A DNA stretch of 64,000 bases, from positions 1-64,000 of the forward strand of contig NZ_JABBAL010000023.1 in assembly GCF_018607995.1 (NCBI RefSeq), read 5' to 3'. The notes below the pieces were generated by a model that had not been told where the DNA came from, did not search any database, and was given only the letters and a program-made list of their open reading frames with translations. A program made the position numbers and the translations under genes. Origin of the DNA: Planktotalea sp. Its GTDB lineage: Bacteria; Pseudomonadota; Alphaproteobacteria; Rhodobacterales; Rhodobacteraceae. Below, in pieces: positions 9,334-18,844 of the stretch (within the stretch, counting starts at the first letter, position 1; the number at the start of each line of letters is the position of its first letter).

Positions 9334-10655
9334 TCAGGGTTTGGCACGGTTAGGCCACTGGGCACACTCGTCGGTACACCTAAACGGCCCGCGATGCTGA
9401 CGGGATCGGTCATCGTTTGCAAGAATGCGACAAGTGCGGCGATCTCGCTCTCTTCCAAAGCAACACGCGCGTGAGACACTGCCTCGGAAATTGCACGTAC
9501 CTGCTCGGGATCATCCATAACCTTGAAATCAGCGCTATCATGGTCCGGCAAAACCGTTTGCGTGCGATCATACTCCGTCAGCCCTTTGACAGGATCCGCA
9601 TGTGCTCTGATGAAATCTTCCAACTCCGCGTGCGCCCCTGCATGCCCATAAGGCGCACTCAATGCGATGTTACGCAGGGACGGCGTGCGAAAGGCGTAGC
9701 GATCCGCCTCAAGCCCCGTCACACGAAAGCGTCCATCATCACGATGATGATCCTCAAAGGTTGCGGATTTTCCCGGGCCAATTTGCGGCGCGCCCATCGC
9801 GTGAAACTTGTGATCCGTCAGGAACGCGCCCATATGACAGCTTGCACAACCCGCATCTCCATAAAACACCTCAAGTCCTGCGCGTTCCTTACCTTGGAAC
9901 AAGGTCTCGCCGCTCAGATGCGCATCAAAGGACGCAGTGTCAGAGCGCCATTCATGGGCAACAAAGGCAGCGATTGCATTAGAAATATCGGTGAATGCAA
10001 TGTCCTCAGGGTCCGTGATATGCGGGTAAAGAGCGCGGAATTGATCCACGTATTCAGGAATCTCCGCCACCCGCATGGACAGCACATCCCATGCACCACC
10101 CTCACCCGTTATGATACCTTGACGAATAAGACGGCCAATCTCGTTCTCTTTGAAAGACCCCGCCATTTCATCACGGCTGAGCACGGGAAACATCGTTTGC
10201 GCAGAGAGAATCGAGGTAAAGCCAGCCAACATATCATCGCCCATCGGCGTGCGAATACCTGAGGGGGTCGACGGATCAGCTTCAAGGCGACCATCATGAA
10301 ACAGTACCGTAAATTCATGTGCGCCCAGATTAAACAAAACCGGGGAATTTCGCGGAATACGCTCTTCCGGCATATTTTTTGGGTCTGGGATCCGCTTTGG
10401 GCCTAGCCCTATACCACCATCACCAAACGACAAGGACACGCCGTCAGACGTGCCAAACGCTGGATGATGACAGGTCGCGCAGGCGGTTTCTTTGTTGCCC
10501 GACAAGATCGGGTCGTAAAACAGCAATTGCCCGAGCTTTGCCTCGTCCAAGTTCACTGCAATGAAATCGTTATCTTGCAAGGGCTGCGGCAGATCTTGCG
10601 CAATAGCAGGGAACGCTGAAAAGGCGGCTATCGCGAATAGGACCAAGGCTTTCAT
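9330..10655 (-). CDS. Periplasmic diheme cytochrome c peroxidase (CcpA/MauG family)
   Basis: A 441-residue protein with a cleavable signal peptide (residues 1-19, ending AIA). Two c-type heme sites are visible: CATCH at residues 59-63 and CASCH at 270-274, the spacing typical of the diheme peroxidase/MauG family. Such proteins reduce hydrogen peroxide with cytochrome c or oxidise a protein partner. The length exceeds classical CcpA (about 330-350), and is nearer the longer MauG-related branch. It converges with the FG-GAP/UnbV protein gene, with four shared bases. Which activity it has cannot be decided from sequence. Confidence 0.9.
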   Translation of the reverse strand: MKALVLFAIAAFSAFPAIAQDLPQPLQDNDFIAVNLDEAKLGQLLFYDPILSGNKETACATCHHPAFGTSDGVSLSFGDGGIGLGPKRIPDPKNMPEERIPRNSPVLFNLGAHEFTVLFHDGRLEADPSTPSGIRTPMGDDMLAGFTSILSAQTMFPVLSRDEMAGSFKENEIGRLIRQGIITGEGGAWDVLSMRVAEIPEYVDQFRALYPHITDPEDIAFTDISNAIAAFVAHEWRSDTASFDAHLSGETLFQGKERAGLEVFYGDAGCASCHMGAFLTDHKFHAMGAPQIGPGKSATFEDHHRDDGRFRVTGLEADRYAFRTPSLRNIALSAPYGHAGAHAELEDFIRAHADPVKGLTEYDRTQTVLPDHDSADFKVMDDPEQVRAISEAVSHARVALEESEIAALVAFLQTMTDPVSIAGRLGVPTSVPSGLTVPNPD

Positions 10656-10665
10656 CGCGATGCCT

Positions 10666-11109
10666 TTACGCAGGCTCGATCATGTCGACGCGAGTTGCGT
10701 GTCGGCCACCCTCAAACTCTGTGGAGAGGAAAGCGTCAACAATCTCCAGCGCGAGGCCTGCCCCCAAGACACGTGCACCCAAGGAGAGAATATTCGCGTC
10801 ATTATGCGCTCGGATCATCTGCGCAGAAAACGTATCGGAACACACGCCACAGCGGATACCTTTGACCTTGTTCGCGGCCATCATGATGCCTTGCCCCGTG
10901 CCACATAGGATGATGCCCAAGGCACACTCGCCCGACACCACACGTTCTGCCGCGGCTTGTCCGTGGGTCGGATAATGCGTGCTTTCGGTGGTGGTCGGAC
11001 CGATGTCGAGCACGTCCCAGCCTTGCTCTACAATATGTTGAGCAATCGTTTGGCGTAGCTCTATCGCAGAATGATCACTGGAGAGAACGATGCGTTTCGG
11101 GTTCGTCAT
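10666..11109 (-). CDS. rpiB: Ribose-5-phosphate isomerase B
   Basis: A 147-residue RpiB/LacAB-family isomerase interconverting ribose-5-phosphate and ribulose-5-phosphate. Visible features are the start motif SSDHSAIELR, the segment GWDVLDIGP, and CGTGQGIMMAANKVKGIRCG with the catalytic Cys at about residue 69 and the phosphate-binding loop. The ATG at 11109 is preferred over the upstream TTG at 11130 because a GGA-containing ribosome site precedes it. It lies ten bases upstream of the peroxidase gene and may be cotranscribed. It connects functionally with the xylose genes via the pentose phosphate pathway, though no shared control is seen. Confidence 0.93.
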   Translation of the reverse strand: MTNPKRIVLSSDHSAIELRQTIAQHIVEQGWDVLDIGPTTTESTHYPTHGQAAAERVVSGECALGIILCGTGQGIMMAANKVKGIRCGVCSDTFSAQMIRAHNDANILSLGARVLGAGLALEIVDAFLSTEFEGGRHATRVDMIEPA

Positions 11110-11169
11110 GATTGGCCGTCCTATGTTCAAAAAGACGCGGACTTAGTCAGCGCTCAAATCTTTGGGTGT

Positions 11170-11535
11170 TTAAATGTCTTCTTCGGGCCGTTTCAACGTT
11201 GCCCATGTAACATCTCGTTGCGGCGCTGGAGGAGTTTCGCACACGCCGAGATGAATATTGACCTTTGCGATGAAATTGGCAGAAATCGGGGCTGTCACAA
11301 AGAGAAAGCCCATGATCAGCAATTCATGCATCGAGGTTTCACCAAGCAACATCGAGTGCCCAATAGAGGCCAGCAAAAGCGCGCCAATGCCGATGGTCCC
11401 AACTTTCGTCGGCGCATGAAGGCGCGTCATCGGATCGTTAAATTTCAACAGGCCAATCACCGCAACAGCGGCAAATCCGGACCCGATCAACAGGAAAATG
11501 GCGACAGCGTAGGTTCCCAAAATCTCCATGCTCAT
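11170..11535 (-). CDS. mrpG: Na+/H+ antiporter subunit G
   Basis: A 121-residue small membrane protein with three predicted transmembrane segments (about 5-27, 45-63, 70-92), matching MrpG/MnhG/PhaG. The FNDPMTRLHAPTKVGTIGIGA segment is characteristic (given here at 21 letters in two parts: FNDPMTRLHAPTKV then GTIGIGA). It is the last gene of the Mrp operon and overlaps mrpF by four bases (ATGA). The complex exports sodium in exchange for protons and matters for pH and salt balance in marine bacteria. Confidence 0.93.
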   Translation of the reverse strand: MSMEILGTYAVAIFLLIGSGFAAVAVIGLLKFNDPMTRLHAPTKVGTIGIGALLLASIGHSMLLGETSMHELLIMGFLFVTAPISANFIAKVNIHLGVCETPPAPQRDVTWATLKRPEEDI

Positions 11536-11819
11536 TCGATGATATCCCCCCGTAGCATAAAGCGCGCCAGCGCGACCGTTGACACAAATCCAAGCATGGC
11601 GATCATCAAAGAAACCTCAAAATAGATCTGCGCGCCTTGATAAATGCCCAGCATCACTACTAAGCCCAGCGCATTTATCACCATCGTATCCAACGCCAAA
11701 ATGCGATCGCCCGAAGTTGGGCCGAGCGCCAAGCGCACCATGGACAGGATCTGGCCAAATCCCAACGTTACAAACGCGACGATGATCGCGAAGTTCATCA
11801 GCTCTGTTGCAGCGCTCAT
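11532..11819 (-). CDS. mrpF: Na+/H+ antiporter subunit F
   Basis: A 95-residue protein with three hydrophobic helices, the length and topology of MrpF/PhaF. The motif GPTSGDRILALDTMVINALG between helix one and two is typical of the family (RLxxGPtxxDRvlALDt). It overlaps both mrpE and mrpG by four bases, showing tight coupling within the operon. Confidence 0.93.
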   Translation of the reverse strand: MSAATELMNFAIIVAFVTLGFGQILSMVRLALGPTSGDRILALDTMVINALGLVVMLGIYQGAQIYFEVSLMIAMLGFVSTVALARFMLRGDIIE

Positions 11820-12316
11820 TGGAAAATCTCCTTTAGGCGGTCTTCATAGCGAGTCTTGATTTCGTCCACAACGGATTGCTGATCATCTGTGTGAAGCACA
11901 TGAACTAGGAGGCTATGACCCTGATCTGACAAATCCGCCGACACAGTGCCGGGCGTCAGCGTAATGGTGCCCGCGAGCATCGTGATTGCTTCGGGTTGCA
12001 CCAGATCAAGCGGGATCACTATCCATGCTGGTTTCAGTTTGGAGTTAGGAACTGTCAGCACGATCCAAGCCACTTGGATGTTCGCAACAACAATGTCCCA
12101 CATCACCAGAACGCAATAGCTGAGCATTTTGCCAAGGCGAAAGCCCTGAGGGCGATCAGGCCACCAGATTGCAGTCATACGCGGAATGACAATACCAAGG
12201 ATCAGGCCGAACACAGCCATGCCCGCAGAGAATTCGTTCTGCAAAAGCACCCAAACGAAAGTTAGCAAAAGCGTTAGAAACGGGTGTGGGACAAGCCAAT
12301 TATAAGCGCGTGTCAT
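11816..12316 (-). CDS. mrpE: Na+/H+ antiporter subunit E
   Basis: A 166-residue membrane protein of the MrpE/PhaE family. Hydrophobic segments occupy about residues 10-50 and 60-85, followed by the cytoplasmic domain with the conserved TLTPGTVSADLSDQGHSLLV region (TPGT is the family hallmark) and HVLHTDD. One base separates it from the mrpD stop. Subunit E is required for assembly and activity of the antiporter. Confidence 0.93.
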   Translation of the reverse strand: MTRAYNWLVPHPFLTLLLTFVWVLLQNEFSAGMAVFGLILGIVIPRMTAIWWPDRPQGFRLGKMLSYCVLVMWDIVVANIQVAWIVLTVPNSKLKPAWIVIPLDLVQPEAITMLAGTITLTPGTVSADLSDQGHSLLVHVLHTDDQQSVVDEIKTRYEDRLKEIFQ

Positions 12317-12317
12317 C

Positions 12318-13862
12318 TTAGTGATCCCCCTCTTGTGGCTTGCTCAGCTTGCCAGGTGTCTCAAGAACTTGGGAAATATAAGGCTCCGGCGAAAAGAGCT
12401 GAGCAGCCATTTTCGTGGTGTAGCCGTGGACCTGCCCCGCAAAAATCGTATGCGCCGCTAAGAGCGTGATGAGACCACCAACAGCCGCATACGACAAAGC
12501 AGCAGGTCGCACGCCCAAGCCCCTGTCTTCATCAGTTTCAACACTATGCGCTTTCCAGAACAGAATGCTGCCCGCGCGCGCAAACCCAAGAATGCTGATC
12601 AAGCCAGAAGACAACACAATCGCCCAAATCCAGATCATCAATGCACTGTCATAGGCGGCGTCCAACACCAGTAATTTGCCAAGAAATCCTGAAAAAGGCG
12701 GTAGGCCTGCCATTGCAATGGCCGCCGCAAAATACAAACCTGCTGTCAACGCATTGCCCGCAATAACGGGTTGCGGTGTCAGGTCAAGATTGGCGCGACC
12801 AGTTCGGACAAGATCCGAGATCAAGAACAGCGCAGCCCCCGCCAAGGTCGAGTGCACAATATAGTAGAGGGCAGCCGCGATCCCTTCCGGCGTGAACAGG
12901 GAGATCGAAATCATCACCATGCCCATTGATCCGATAACGGAGAACGCAACCAAACGATCCAACTTCTTCGCGGCCAACACGCCCATTATCCCAAGCGCAA
13001 GCGACACCAGAGCCGCCGGCAAAAGCCAGACATCGAACAGGCCTGCTGTAGATTCCAACTCTGGTGGGAAGACCATCGTGTAAACACGAATGATGGCATA
13101 GGCACCAACTTTGGTCATAATCGCAAAGAGGGCGGCGACCGGTGCGGGTGCCTCCGAATAGCTGGACGGCAGCCAGAAATGCAGTGGCACAAGAGCTGCT
13201 TTGATGGCAAAGACCAGCAACAGAAGAACTGCCGCGACACGGATGCCAACCGTTTCTTCAGGCCCGATCAATGCCACGCGCTGTGCCAGGTCCGCCATGT
13301 TCAGCGTACCAGTCTCAGCATAGAGAGAGCCAAGCGCGAAGAGGAACAAGGTCGATCCAATGAGGTTGAAGAGCACATATTGCACGCCCGCCTTCAGCCG
13401 CGCATTGCCGCCCGCATGGATCATCAATCCGTATGACGCGATCAGCAGGACTTCGAAAAAGACGAAAAGGTTGAACAAATCGCCTGTCAGGAAAGCGCCC
13501 ATAATGCCCATTAGCTGGAACTGGAACAGCGCATGGAAATGCCGCCCCCGATCGTCCCAACCTGATCCAATAGCATAGAGCAAAACAAACAAAGCCAGCA
13601 CAGAGGTCAACAAAACCATCATCGTCGACAGGCGATCCGCGACCAGCACGATGCCGAACGGTGCGGCCCAATCACCCATCTGATACAGCGTAGTCGTACT
13701 GTCAGCGGCCTGCCAAGCAAGGCTTGCAGCGACAGCGATCAAAGCGACAACGCCCGCAACAGACAATACGCGCTGAATGCCAATGTGATAGCGCGCGGCC
13801 AGCACGATAAAAGGCGCGACCAATGCGGGCAGAATAATTGGAGCGACGATCCAATGGGTCAT
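12318..13862 (-). CDS. mrpD: Na+/H+ antiporter subunit D
   Basis: A 514-residue polytopic protein of the Proton_antipo_M family, related to complex I subunits NuoM/NuoN. About fourteen hydrophobic helices are present. The segment FFEVLLIASYGLMIHAGG carries the conserved membrane glutamate, and KAALVPLHFWLPSSYSEAPAPVAALFA is the antiporter family signature with the key lysine. It overlaps mrpC by four bases. It forms one of the two proton/ion-translocating units of the Mrp complex. Confidence 0.95.
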   Translation of the reverse strand: MTHWIVAPIILPALVAPFIVLAARYHIGIQRVLSVAGVVALIAVAASLAWQAADSTTTLYQMGDWAAPFGIVLVADRLSTMMVLLTSVLALFVLLYAIGSGWDDRGRHFHALFQFQLMGIMGAFLTGDLFNLFVFFEVLLIASYGLMIHAGGNARLKAGVQYVLFNLIGSTLFLFALGSLYAETGTLNMADLAQRVALIGPEETVGIRVAAVLLLLVFAIKAALVPLHFWLPSSYSEAPAPVAALFAIMTKVGAYAIIRVYTMVFPPELESTAGLFDVWLLPAALVSLALGIMGVLAAKKLDRLVAFSVIGSMGMVMISISLFTPEGIAAALYYIVHSTLAGAALFLISDLVRTGRANLDLTPQPVIAGNALTAGLYFAAAIAMAGLPPFSGFLGKLLVLDAAYDSALMIWIWAIVLSSGLISILGFARAGSILFWKAHSVETDEDRGLGVRPAALSYAAVGGLITLLAAHTIFAGQVHGYTTKMAAQLFSPEPYISQVLETPGKLSKPQEGDH

Positions 13863-14227
13863 GATGTGCCCTCCGATGCACTCTCATCTGTTTGTGAGCG
13901 CTCTCCAGGCAGATCATCAACATGATCATCATCAGATCCAAGGAACGCGCCTAGGCCGATCATCACCACCACCGCGGTCATGCCAAATGAAATCACGATT
14001 GCTGTCAGAACCAAGGCCTGTGGCAGCGGGTCTGCATAGGCATCAATCCCGTCTTGGAGGATCGGAGGTGCGCCGATGGTCAAGCGGCCGGATGTGAACA
14101 AAAAGACATTCACCGCATAGGTCAATAGCGAGATACCCAAAATCACTGGGAAGGTGCGCAGGCGTAAGGTCAGATAAATACCCCCCGCCGTAAGGACGCC
14201 AATTGCGGATGCTACGAGTAGTTCCAT
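13859..14227 (-). CDS. mrpC: Na+/H+ antiporter subunit C
   Basis: A 122-residue NuoK-like membrane protein with three transmembrane helices (about 3-22, 28-48, 74-98) and a hydrophilic acidic tail. The loop PQALVLTAIVISFGMTAVVV is typical of MrpC/MnhC. Its ATG overlaps the mrpA stop by one base (TAATG) and its stop overlaps mrpD by four bases. Confidence 0.93.
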   Translation of the reverse strand: MELLVASAIGVLTAGGIYLTLRLRTFPVILGISLLTYAVNVFLFTSGRLTIGAPPILQDGIDAYADPLPQALVLTAIVISFGMTAVVVMIGLGAFLGSDDDHVDDLPGERSQTDESASEGTS

Positions 14228-17106
14228 TACACGGCCTCCTTCGCTGACGCATCCAGCGCACGCGCCGGGTCATCGCGGGATGGATCAATATCCATTGCAT
14301 GTTCGCTATTATCGGGCCCCGCCTGTCGCGCGATGCGCGAGAAACTTTCAAGCGACAACATCACAGCACCAACGACTGCAAGGAATACACCCAAGTCGAA
14401 CAGGGCTGCCGTTGCCAGTTCGAACTTCTCAAACGGCGGAATGCGCACGTAGGTGAAATCCGATGTGAGGAAAGGTTTGCCAACAAACCACGACCCAATA
14501 CCGGTCAGACCCGCGATCAAGACACCCGCACCTATTACCCCGTGATACGGGTAGCGCAGACGCGCAGAGGCCCAGCCAAATCCGCTCGCCATATATTGCA
14601 TTACGACGGCGATGGACACGATAAGACCCGCAATGAACCCACCACCGGGCTCGTTATGTCCGCGCAGGAAGATGTAGAAACCGACCATCAGAACCACAGG
14701 CATAATACCACGTGTCAGAACAACCATCATCATTGGGTGCGTGTTGCCTGCTCTTAATTGATCAGGTTTACGGTTCACCAAACGCGCCCGCACGGGTCCA
14801 CCCAGCAATGTCTCAGTCAAAGCAAAAATCAACAATGCAGCAATACTCAACACGATAATTTCGCCGTAGGTATCAAAGCCACGGAAATCAACGAGGATCA
14901 CGTTGACCACGTTCGTGCCGCCGCCACCTTTGTAGGAATTGGCGAGGTGGAATTCAGAGATCGGCGCGCTTACAGCGTCGCGCAGCATATAGTGATACGA
15001 CAACCCAAAGGCTGCAATACCGCCGATAATCGCCACACCCGTGTCGCGCACGCGCCGCAAGACACTGCTCTCGATAGGCGTCTTGTTAGGCAAAAAATTG
15101 AGCGCCAAAAGCAACAAGATGATAGTTACGACTTCGACGGTGAACTGTGTCATCGCCAAGTCTGGCGCACTGAAATAGACAAACCCGAGCGAGACCATCA
15201 GGCCCACTATACCAATCAGAATGAGTGACAGAAGCCGGTTGCGATGCATCATCACCATGCCAAATGTCGCGGCCACCAACATCAACCAACCTGCGAAGGG
15301 AACAATGCCCGCGGGTTGCATTTCATAGGTCGGCGCACTGATCGCACCCGTGCTCCACGCATGATACCCTGCAGCGACAATTGTGATCGATCCAATCGCC
15401 GCGTAGCGCGAAAATGCACCATTGTGCAGCGGCAGGATCACGGCACGCGCCAAGCTGACCGCGCTTTCCACAATCGCTTCAAAGATGGGCTTTGCTTCGG
15501 GGCGCGGCGTGGCGTCCCAAAGGCGCAAGGCTGGCTTGAAAATGGATAGCATCAACAAGCCACCAACAACCGCCGCGATGGACATGAACAGGGCGGGTAC
15601 AAGCCCGTGCCAAATCTTGAAATGCGCCTTCGGCACGCTCGCGGTGTCGCCCAAAACGGAGGCGGTTACCATTTTCACAAAAGGCTCCGCAAGGAACGGT
15701 GCGGTACCAATCACGACGACCAACACAACCAAAATCGCAGGCGGCAGCCAAAGACCCGCATTCGGGTCATGCGGCTTTGCTGGATAGTCGTCCCGCACAG
15801 GTCCAAGGAAGACGTGCCCGATCAAGCGGAAGCAATAGGCCGCAGAAAACAGCGACCCGACAGTCGCCAACACAGGCACTAACCAGGGCATGTTGAAAAG
15901 AACCGTGTGGTTCGCTTCTTCAAGCATCATTTCTTTCGACAAGAAACCGTTAAGCAGCGGGATACCCGCCATAGACAGCGCCGCCAATGTCGCAATAAAA
16001 AAGGTCAAAGGCATCAGTTTGCGCAAACCTCCAAGCAGACGAATGTCGCGCGTATGCGCCTCGTGATCGATGATCCCCGCGGACATGAACAAGGCTGCCT
16101 TGAACGTCGCATGGTTTAAAATGTGGAACATAGCCGCCATTACGCCGAACGCGGTACCCGTGCCCAAAAGCATCGTGATCAGCCCCAAATGACTGACCGT
16201 GGAAAAGGCCAAAAGCGCCTTTATATCATGCTTGAACAGCGCGATCACTGCACCCAAAACCATCGTGACCAAGCTAGCAGTCGTGACGATCATGAACCAC
16301 TCCGGCGTGCCCGAAAGCGCAGGCCACATCCGCGCCATCAAGAAGATACCCGCCTTTACCATCGTGGCCGAGTGCAGATAGGCGGAAACTGGCGTCGGTG
16401 CCGCCATCGCGTGTGGTAGCCAAAAATGGAATGGGAATTGTGCAGACTTCGTAAAGCAACCAAACAGAATGAGAATGAGCACAGGAACATAGAGCGGATC
16501 CGCTTGGATCAGATCACGATTTTGCAAGATCACGCTAAGATCATAGCTACCTGCAACCTGGCCCAGCATCAGCATTCCACCAATCATCGCGAGCCCGCCC
16601 ATGCCCGTCACAGTCAACGCCATCCGCGCGCCCTGACGACCCTCCGGTAGATGCTTCCAATAGCCGATCAGCAAGAAGGACGACAGCGAAGTTAGTTCCC
16701 AAAAGACCAGCAAAAGCAGAATGTTATCGCTAAGGACAATGCCCACCATCGCACCTTGGAATAGCAACAAATAGGTAAAGAACTGCCCCATATTATCGTC
16801 ACGGCTTAGGTAGTGGCGCGCATAGGCAATAATCAAAAGTCCGATGCCCAGGATCAAAAGCGCAAAGAAGAAGCCAAGCGCGTCGAGCATGAGCGTGAAA
16901 TTCAGCCCCAAAAGCGGCATCCAATCGACACGCGCCATGACGACCTCACCCGCGATAACACTTGGCAGGTTGGTCAAAAGGCCCACGAATGCGGCTAAGG
17001 TGACAGTAAATGTGACACCGGCCGTCGCGGCCCGACCAGCGGAATTCATCAAACCTGGCAAAAGTGCACCAAAGAATGGCAAAGCGACGATAAAGAAGAG
17101 GGACAC
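14227..17106 (-). CDS. mrpA: Na+/H+ antiporter subunit A fused to subunit B
   Basis: A 959-residue membrane protein, the largest subunit. The N-terminal 500 residues are NuoL-like (WELTSLSSFLLIGYWKHLPEG, FHFWLPHAMAAPTPVSAYLHSA in two parts, HILNHATFKAALFMSAG). The middle carries the DUF4040/MrpA C-terminal region (FTVEVVTIILLLLALNFLP), and the last 140 residues are an MnhB domain (LRGHNEPGGGFIAGLI). A fused A-B arrangement explains the lack of a separate mrpB. I choose GTG at 17106 because AGGAG lies five bases upstream; a TTG at 17160 has no such support. The operon is mrpABCDEFG in order. Confidence 0.94.
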   Translation of the reverse strand: MSLFFIVALPFFGALLPGLMNSAGRAATAGVTFTVTLAAFVGLLTNLPSVIAGEVVMARVDWMPLLGLNFTLMLDALGFFFALLILGIGLLIIAYARHYLSRDDNMGQFFTYLLLFQGAMVGIVLSDNILLLLVFWELTSLSSFLLIGYWKHLPEGRQGARMALTVTGMGGLAMIGGMLMLGQVAGSYDLSVILQNRDLIQADPLYVPVLILILFGCFTKSAQFPFHFWLPHAMAAPTPVSAYLHSATMVKAGIFLMARMWPALSGTPEWFMIVTTASLVTMVLGAVIALFKHDIKALLAFSTVSHLGLITMLLGTGTAFGVMAAMFHILNHATFKAALFMSAGIIDHEAHTRDIRLLGGLRKLMPLTFFIATLAALSMAGIPLLNGFLSKEMMLEEANHTVLFNMPWLVPVLATVGSLFSAAYCFRLIGHVFLGPVRDDYPAKPHDPNAGLWLPPAILVVLVVVIGTAPFLAEPFVKMVTASVLGDTASVPKAHFKIWHGLVPALFMSIAAVVGGLLMLSIFKPALRLWDATPRPEAKPIFEAIVESAVSLARAVILPLHNGAFSRYAAIGSITIVAAGYHAWSTGAISAPTYEMQPAGIVPFAGWLMLVAATFGMVMMHRNRLLSLILIGIVGLMVSLGFVYFSAPDLAMTQFTVEVVTIILLLLALNFLPNKTPIESSVLRRVRDTGVAIIGGIAAFGLSYHYMLRDAVSAPISEFHLANSYKGGGGTNVVNVILVDFRGFDTYGEIIVLSIAALLIFALTETLLGGPVRARLVNRKPDQLRAGNTHPMMMVVLTRGIMPVVLMVGFYIFLRGHNEPGGGFIAGLIVSIAVVMQYMASGFGWASARLRYPYHGVIGAGVLIAGLTGIGSWFVGKPFLTSDFTYVRIPPFEKFELATAALFDLGVFLAVVGAVMLSLESFSRIARQAGPDNSEHAMDIDPSRDDPARALDASAKEAV

Positions 17107-17266
17107 GCGGACTCCTAGTTCGAAGATTTTGATTTCGTCTAATGTGCGTCGAATCCTCAAAAGCGCAAGGGCAAGCGGTTAGAATGTCAAAGAAAACCTG
17201 GTCCTGTAAACTGCACATCTGCCCAGCCTGCAAAATGTAGGCTTGAAATGCATAAATTGTAAGAAA

Positions 17267-17343
17267 TGGCGGACCGAGGAGGATTCGAACCCCCGACCCC
17301 CTGATTCGTAGTCAGGTACTCTATCCAGCTGAGCTATCGGTCC
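17267..17343 (-). tRNA. tRNA-Arg (anticodon ACG)
   Basis: The minus strand folds as a complete cloverleaf: acceptor 5' GGACCGA pairs with TCGGTCC, the D arm contains AGCTCAGCTGGATAGAG, the anticodon stem CCTGA/TCAGG encloses CTACGAA with anticodon ACG, and the T arm is GGGGGTTCGAATCC-like. The 3' CCA is encoded. The A34 of ACG is normally deaminated to inosine by TadA. It lies 160 bases upstream of the Mrp operon start. Confidence 0.97.
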
Positions 17344-17411
17344 GTTAAGCGCTGATTAGACGAGGTGCGAAAGCGTTGCAAGCGCAAAAAGTACCAGACT
17401 TACGCGAATAT

Positions 17412-18797
17412 TCAAACAGCGACATCGCCTTTGGGCAAGCGTATCTCAAAGCAGGTCCCAGCCTCTGTGGAGTGCGTTAATTCCAGCACTCCCCCATGCC
17501 CACGGATAAGTTCCGCCGCAATAGCAAGACCCAATCCGGTCCCCCCTTTGCGCGCGCCACCTTGAAACGGGGTGAACAAATGCGCGAGCGCTTTTTTGGG
17601 CAAACCAGGACCTGTGTCATGCACACGAATGAGCCATTCTTGATCGCTTTCATCCGCGCACACCGAGATTTCACCCGACTTTCCCGTTGTGATAATCGCT
17701 TGCCGCGCATTGCGCACAAGATTGGATATGACGCGGTACAGTTGCTCAAGATCTGCGCGAATGGAAAGCCCAGCCGGCACGTCTTCGGCAAAGCTTAGAT
17801 CATGTTTCCCAACGGCCAGCCTCTCCGACGCGATGACATCGTTGACTATTTCACTTAACGGAAAACGGGAAAGACGCGGCGCGGGTTCCTCCGCTTTTCC
17901 AAAAGCCAAAGTCGTCTCACAAAGATTAACCGCACGCGTGATCGAATTCACCAGCTTCGGCGCCATGCGCTGAACGACGGGATCTTCGCTCATCTCGATG
18001 CGGTCTGTGAACAGTTGCGCAGAGGTCAGAATATTTCGCAGGTCATGGCTAACTCGCGCGACTGCCCCACCTAGTTGCGCAAGCCGCTCTTTCTGCTTCA
18101 ATGCTTGAGTCAATTCTATCTGCATCGATTGCAAAGCATCCTCGGCCTCGCGCAACTCCGTCACACCAGCGCTTGGTTCAATGATCTGGCGCGCATCTTC
18201 AGGGGCCACCGCGTATCGCTGCATGTGGTCCACAACACCGCGAATGGGGCGCACAAGCAAAAAGCGCACCGCAAGAAATAATAAGCCAGCCGTGAAGATC
18301 GAGATGACCGCAGACAGCACAAGAATGCGCAACCCGTAATCTAGCATCGCGGCGCGCAAACTTTCCGTAGGCATGGTGACTTCGATGAGCAGCCCCGCTT
18401 CGCGCACAGGCGCGCCAATGATGCGGATGACCTGAGGCTCCGCGCTTAGCAAACGCGCCACCGCATCCTTGATCAAGACCATGGCCCTCGGATCACGCAG
18501 ATCAAACGTATCGTCGATCGGGCGCGGCATGGGCGAGGTTAGAACTAATTGCCGGACCGCATCGCGACGTAGAACAACGTTATAGACTTCCGCATTCAGA
18601 AGTAGCTCTTCCTCCAAATCCGCATCAATCATGTCGTCAGCCAAGAGCGCGAGGGATGCAATCTGTGAGCGCTCCAATCGGGACAATAGAAAATCTTCAC
18701 GAAACCGAGCCACGGAAGGGAAGAAGATCAACATCTCCGCCAACATCACAAACACGGTGGTCAGGATCAAAAATCGCCCAGATAGTGAGTTCAACAT
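17412..18797 (-). CDS. Membrane sensor histidine kinase, orphan
   Basis: A 461-residue two-component sensor. A first transmembrane helix (about 8-28) and a second (about 156-182) bracket a 125-residue periplasmic sensor region. A HAMP-like linker follows (LVRPIRGVVDHM). The phosphoacceptor His is at about residue 251 in VARVSHDLRN, the N box is LYRVISNLVRNARQAI, and G boxes are HDTGPGLPK and GGTGLGLAIA. No response regulator gene lies on either side, so its partner is elsewhere. The downstream neighbour is a flavoprotein disulfide reductase, 47 bases away on the same strand and upstream in transcription order. Signal unknown. Confidence 0.9.
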   Translation of the reverse strand: MLNSLSGRFLILTTVFVMLAEMLIFFPSVARFREDFLLSRLERSQIASLALLADDMIDADLEEELLLNAEVYNVVLRRDAVRQLVLTSPMPRPIDDTFDLRDPRAMVLIKDAVARLLSAEPQVIRIIGAPVREAGLLIEVTMPTESLRAAMLDYGLRILVLSAVISIFTAGLLFLAVRFLLVRPIRGVVDHMQRYAVAPEDARQIIEPSAGVTELREAEDALQSMQIELTQALKQKERLAQLGGAVARVSHDLRNILTSAQLFTDRIEMSEDPVVQRMAPKLVNSITRAVNLCETTLAFGKAEEPAPRLSRFPLSEIVNDVIASERLAVGKHDLSFAEDVPAGLSIRADLEQLYRVISNLVRNARQAIITTGKSGEISVCADESDQEWLIRVHDTGPGLPKKALAHLFTPFQGGARKGGTGLGLAIAAELIRGHGGVLELTHSTEAGTCFEIRLPKGDVAV

Positions 18798-18844
18798 TCA
18801 ACCACTCGCTTCATCTTGCACTTGCAACTCACGCACTCACCCAA

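Noticed and set aside
14227-17160. Long open frames on the plus strand opposite the Mrp operon
   Set aside because: They are antisense shadows of the membrane protein genes: rich in Arg, His and Gln, with no family motifs, while the minus-strand genes have full conserved motifs and 1-4 base overlaps.
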